Of a stretch of 64,000 nucleotides of DNA, positions 61,104 to 64,000 are shown piece by piece. Numbering within the stretch: the stretch's first letter is position 1; each line of letters opens with the position of its first letter. Position numbers and translations under genes: made by a program. Source of the DNA: JARRKC01 sp963723965 (GTDB lineage Bacteria > Acidobacteriota > UBA6911 > RPQK01 > JAPXNP01); NCBI GenBank assembly GCA_963723965.1, contig CAVRSV010000001.1, positions 186,001 through 250,000 of the forward strand, in the 5' to 3' direction. The notes beneath the pieces are model-generated. The model ran no database searches and was not told where the DNA came from. It saw only the letters and a program-made list of their open reading frames with translations.

Positions 61104-61136
61104 GCCGTGCCCGATCTGGGTCGGGCACGGCTTTTT
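61104..61136 (+). terminator. Intrinsic terminator/attenuator ahead of the 61-residue Cys protein
   Basis: GCCGTGCCCGA (61104-61114) pairs perfectly over 11 bases with TCGGGCACGGC (61121-61131), loop of six, followed directly by TTTTT. It terminates plus-strand transcripts. It could end rpoH mRNA, attenuate the promoter at 61064, or both. Confidence 0.8.
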
Positions 61137-61181
61137 GTATATACACCAAATTCCCAAAGATCGATAAGGAGAACCAGGATC

Positions 61182-61367
61182 ATGGCAGAGAAACTGAGCA
61201 AGACCGCGAGGGCCAGCCTTCTTCAGAAGGGGGCTGCAGGAAACACCCGCACCTGTCCGCAGTGTGGGACCCCCATGGTGGCGACGAAGGTCGTCCGATC
61301 TTCATTTTCCCCGGGCGGGATGTACTGGGTTTGCCAGAAGGACGATTACCGCGTCAAGACGCGCTAA
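61182..61367 (+). CDS. Small basic cysteine-containing (zinc-ribbon-like) protein, 61 residues
   Basis: ATG 61182 has AGGA just upstream. The protein has CPQCG (Cys25, Cys28) and a lone Cys51 in YWVCQKDDYR, so it looks like a zinc ribbon in which the fourth ligand is missing or supplied by Asp. It is rich in Lys/Arg (about 12 of 61) and resembles in size, but not in sequence, ribosomal proteins such as L33. I do not recognise a family. Its promoter and terminator arrangement suggests tight control or high demand. queA follows on the other strand. Confidence 0.72.
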   Translation: MAEKLSKTARASLLQKGAAGNTRTCPQCGTPMVATKVVRSSFSPGGMYWVCQKDDYRVKTR

Positions 61368-61402
61368 GTTTGTATTTTCCGACTCCGAGGAGGAGTTCCG
61401 GT

Positions 61403-62419
61403 TCAAAGGATCAGCATGGCGTCGCCGTAGCTGTAGAATCGGTACTCCTCCCGGACGGCAACCTCGTAAGCCCGCCTCACCAGGTCCTTTCCTCCGAAAG
61501 CGGCCACCAGCATCAGCAAAGTCGAACCGGGAAGATGGAAATTTGTGATCAAGGCATCGACGGCGCGAAAGTGAAAGCCCGGGTAGATGAAGAGCTCGGT
61601 GCTGCCGCCGCCGGCCTCGATCCGGCCGTGCTCGAGCATGACATGTTCGAGGGTTCGTGTCGTCGTCGTGCCGACGGCCACGATGCGTCGCCCTGATTCC
61701 TTTTGCCGGCGGATTCGTTCCGCCACATCCTCCCCGATCCAATACTGCTCGGAGTCCATCCGGTGTTCTTCGATCTTCTCGACCTGGACGGGGTGAAACG
61801 TGCCGTAGCCGACGTGGAGCGTGATCTCGCAGTGCTGCAGGCGCTCCAGGAGCTCACCGGTAAAGTGCAGGCCCGCAGTGGGGGCGGCGACGGATCCCGT
61901 CTCTCTCGCGAAGACCGTCTGGTAGCGCACGCGGTCGTCGGGCTCATCTGGACGCTGAATGTACGGCGGCAACGGCACGTGGCCCAGACGGGACAGCCAC
62001 TCCATGAATTCTCCAGTTTCCCAGAAGAATTCCAGCTGTCGTCTCTCCGGTTGCCGGGCCTCCTGGACCACCGCCTCGAAACGGCCCGGATCGAACACCA
62101 GCCGGGTGCCTGGCGGGCACCGGCGTGACGGGCGAAGCAGAGCTTCCCAGCGGTGTGAGCCCAGCTGGCGCAACAGGAGCACCTCGATGCGGGCACCGGT
62201 TGTCTTCCGGCCGGTCAGGCGTGCGGGAAAGACGCGGGTGTCGTTCAATACGACGAGGTCCTCGGCCCTGAGGATCTCAGGGAGCTCCCGAAAGCCGTGG
62301 TGCTGGATCGAACCGGCCGTTCGATCCAGCACCATCAACCGAGCCTCGTCCCGCTCGAGCGAAGGGTGCTGGGCAATCAAGCGCGAGGGCAGCTCGTACT
62401 GGAATTCTTTGAGATCCAC
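61403..62419 (-). CDS. queA: S-adenosylmethionine:tRNA ribosyltransferase-isomerase
   Basis: 338 residues with family blocks YELPSRLIAQHPSLERDEARLMVLD at the start, VVLNDTRVFPARLTG, AAPTAGLHFTGELLERL, VGYGTFHPV and TNFHLPGSTLLMLVAAF. It transfers the ribosyl part of S-adenosylmethionine to 7-aminomethyl-7-deazaguanine in tRNA, a late step of queuosine synthesis. It is tail-to-tail with the Cys protein gene. Confidence 0.96.
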   Translation of the reverse strand: MDLKEFQYELPSRLIAQHPSLERDEARLMVLDRTAGSIQHHGFRELPEILRAEDLVVLNDTRVFPARLTGRKTTGARIEVLLLRQLGSHRWEALLRPSRRCPPGTRLVFDPGRFEAVVQEARQPERRQLEFFWETGEFMEWLSRLGHVPLPPYIQRPDEPDDRVRYQTVFARETGSVAAPTAGLHFTGELLERLQHCEITLHVGYGTFHPVQVEKIEEHRMDSEQYWIGEDVAERIRRQKESGRRIVAVGTTTTRTLEHVMLEHGRIEAGGGSTELFIYPGFHFRAVDALITNFHLPGSTLLMLVAAFGGKDLVRRAYEVAVREEYRFYSYGDAMLIL

Positions 62420-62528
62420 GACGTCAACAGTCTAAACCGTCCACACCGGGAGTTCAGCCCAGACCGAAACCGTCCGGCGCCCGCGCCGATTGTCAGTCAG
62501 TCTGTGTAGGTTGGGGCGGGGGCTGAGT

Positions 62529-63287
62529 TTGATCGATCTCACTGGAAGGACCGCAATCGTCACCGGAGGTTCGAGAGGGATAGGCCGGGCGGCGGCACGA
62601 GCGTTGGCCGCGGCCGGGGCCAACGTCGCCATCGGTTACCACTCGGATCACTCGGCTGCCGGGACACTTCTGGAGGAGCTGCATCTGTCGGGCCGACATG
62701 CCGTCGCTTCGGCGGGCAACCTGTGCCTTCGCGAGTCCGTTGAACGGCTGTTTCAGGCGGCCGTCAATGCGTTTGGTGCCATCGACATCGTGGTCGCCAA
62801 CGCCGGCATCTGGAAGCGGGCTCCCATCGAATCGATGACCGACCGGCAGTGGCAGGAGACCCTCGACACCAACCTCAAGTCGGCCTACCTGCTCTGTCAG
62901 GCGGCCGCCCGGGAGATGATACCCAGGCGGGCCGGGAAGATCATTCTCATCAGCTCCACCGCAGGGCAGCGCGGCGAGCCGTTTTACTCCCACTATGCCG
63001 CCTCGAAGGGCGCCATCATCGCCCTGACGAAATCACTGGCGGCCGAACTCGGACGCTGGAACATCCACGTGAATGCCGTGGCGCCCGGGTGGGTGATGAC
63101 CGACATGACGGCGGATGTTATGCAAGACGATCGGTTCAGGGAGGCAGCGATCCGGCATATCCCGTTGGGGCGCATCGCGACTCCGGACGACGTGGCCGGC
63201 CCGGTTGTTTTTTTGGCCTCCCAACTCGCCGACCACGTGCACGGCGAAGTGCTGAACGTCAACGGTGGCTCGGTGCTTTGCGGTTAG
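62529..63287 (+). CDS. Short-chain dehydrogenase, 3-oxoacyl-ACP reductase (FabG) type
   Basis: Start taken at TTG 62529, which gives 252 residues beginning with IDLTGRTAIVTGGSRGIGRA; TTG 62511 is an alternative. The NADP-type TGGSRGIG turn, NAG motif in VVANAGIWKR, Ser in LISSTAGQRG and YAASKGAI are present, and the end LNVNGGSVLCG is typical of FabG-like reductases. Several FabG paralogues usually exist; as no fab genes flank it, the substrate may not be acyl-ACP. Confidence 0.86.
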   Translation: MIDLTGRTAIVTGGSRGIGRAAARALAAAGANVAIGYHSDHSAAGTLLEELHLSGRHAVASAGNLCLRESVERLFQAAVNAFGAIDIVVANAGIWKRAPIESMTDRQWQETLDTNLKSAYLLCQAAAREMIPRRAGKIILISSTAGQRGEPFYSHYAASKGAIIALTKSLAAELGRWNIHVNAVAPGWVMTDMTADVMQDDRFREAAIRHIPLGRIATPDDVAGPVVFLASQLADHVHGEVLNVNGGSVLCG

Positions 63288-63420
63288 CGGGAAGGGGGAC
63301 CGCCTGGGACTGATGAAACGGCTGGAACGCATGGGACGACAGCACCCGGGCTGAGGCAAGAACCAGACGATTCTGCGGTGCGCAGGGGCCCGTGAGCCCC
63401 GTTGCCCCCGGGCCGTCCCA

Positions 63421-64000
63421 TTACAGCCGTCCCACCAGCTCGGGAAGCACCTCGCAGGCGTCTCCTTCGATCCGCACATCGGCGATCCCGTCATGGGCGG
63501 TGCGACCCAGGTTGATGATGGCGTAGAAGGCGCCGCTGCGCTTTGCCGCCAGAGGGACGGAGGCGGCCGGCTCGACCTCGAGCGTCGAACCGACGGCGAG
63601 GACCAGATCCGCCGCGCGGGCCTCCCGGAATGCCCGCTCCAGCTTTTCGACGGGCATGGCCTGCCCGAATGAGACGGTGGCCGGCTTCAGGAACCCTCCG
63701 CAATCGGAACAAACCGGCGGCTGGCGGGTGGCCGCGAATTGCTCGTAGGCGGCATCCGGCTCGGACAGCACCCCGCAGGAGATACATTCCACCTTCAGGT
63801 TGGTGCCGTGCAGCTCGATTGTCCGCTCCGGAGAGTTCCCCGCCCTCAGGTGCAGCCCGTCGATATTCTGGGTCACCAGCAGCTGAAGTCGACACCCGTG
63901 CTCCAGCTGCGCCAGAGCGAGATGAGCCGCATTCGGCCGCGCGTCCCGATACGCCGTCCAGCCCGAGAGCTTGAATTCCCAGTGCCGGACCCGGGCCTCG
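63421..64000 (-). CDS. NAD-dependent protein deacylase, sirtuin family (5' truncated by the window edge)
   Basis: The frame stays open to the window end, so the N-terminal cofactor domain is outside; about 192 residues are visible. The catalytic core LLVTQNIDGLHLRAG and ELHGT (general-base His), the zinc site CISCG and CSDCGG, then KPATVSFGQAMP, AVGSTLEVEPAASVPLAA and the final INLGRTAHD are standard for Sir2. It removes acyl groups from lysine using NAD. FGQAMP replaces the common FGExLP. Confidence 0.9.
   Translation of the reverse strand, partial: EARVRHWEFKLSGWTAYRDARPNAAHLALAQLEHGCRLQLLVTQNIDGLHLRAGNSPERTIELHGTNLKVECISCGVLSEPDAAYEQFAATRQPPVCSDCGGFLKPATVSFGQAMPVEKLERAFREARAADLVLAVGSTLEVEPAASVPLAAKRSGAFYAIINLGRTAHDGIADVRIEGDACEVLPELVGRL

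Overview
The window is a dense, GC-rich bacterial chromosome segment with no phage, insertion sequence, CRISPR array, rRNA or tRNA that I can see. Most genes are housekeeping genes in short operons, many joined by 4-base stop/start overlaps. A Gram-negative cell is implied by the tail of an outer-membrane beta-barrel protein, ExbB/ExbD, an OmpA-type protein and KDO/heptose-type glycosyltransferases. HrcA together with an RpoH-type sigma factor, an extended Hfq-like protein, a DUF1844 protein and a B12-dependent ribonucleotide reductase suggest an uncultured Acidobacteriota-like lineage. That is an inference from gene content, not a proven placement.

Layout. 1-618: 3' end of an outer-membrane protein. 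828-5137: a sigma54-type promoter, a large sensor kinase broken by a frameshift, and its NtrC-type regulator. 5275-7792: ExbB, two ExbD and a TPR protein. 7927-12654: pta, enolase, two glycosyltransferases, smpB. 12812-17197: Hfq-like protein (minus), a small TPR protein (plus), tmk-holB-PSP1 (minus), then YggS and YggU. 17190-20024: ribonucleotide reductase nrdJ with a structured leader. 20115-25614 (minus): hrcA-grpE-dnaJ-prmA-rsmE plus an outer-membrane protein, without dnaK. 25671-28608: RRM protein, OmpA-like protein, MgtE. 28729-32238: an exported SRPBCC protein, a 650-bp non-coding stretch, and RNase G/E. 32414-37283: mazG, DUF1844, a metallo-hydrolase, ribF, gatC, gatA. 37446-41502 (minus): P-loop protein-argC-argD-argB behind a candidate ARG box. 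41685-47032 (minus): rsmI, pdxJ, glycosyltransferase, gltX, cupin, SDR. 47155-51662: flavin reductase, ctaB plus an orphan ABC ATPase, a hypothetical protein, HAD phosphatase, zinc dehydrogenase. 51773-54454: an acyl-AMP ligase/ACP/acyltransferase fusion. 54533-57829 (minus): queD and lutABC. 57969-61367: TlpA-like protein, thrC, rpoH and a tiny cysteine protein behind a promoter/terminator pair. 61403-64000: queA (minus), an SDR, and a partial sirtuin (minus).

The most interesting signals are regulatory or architectural. They are a near-perfect ARG box laid over the -10 of an arginine operon whose first gene is an uncharacterised P-loop protein; a consensus promoter that fires straight into an intrinsic terminator ahead of a 61-residue Cys protein; long structured leaders for nrdJ, the RRM protein and RNase G/E; a sigma54 promoter in front of the kinase/NtrC pair; a 180-residue insertion inside the S1 domain of RNase G/E; and the single-base frameshift in the kinase. 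I did not identify a clear new defence or mobile system.
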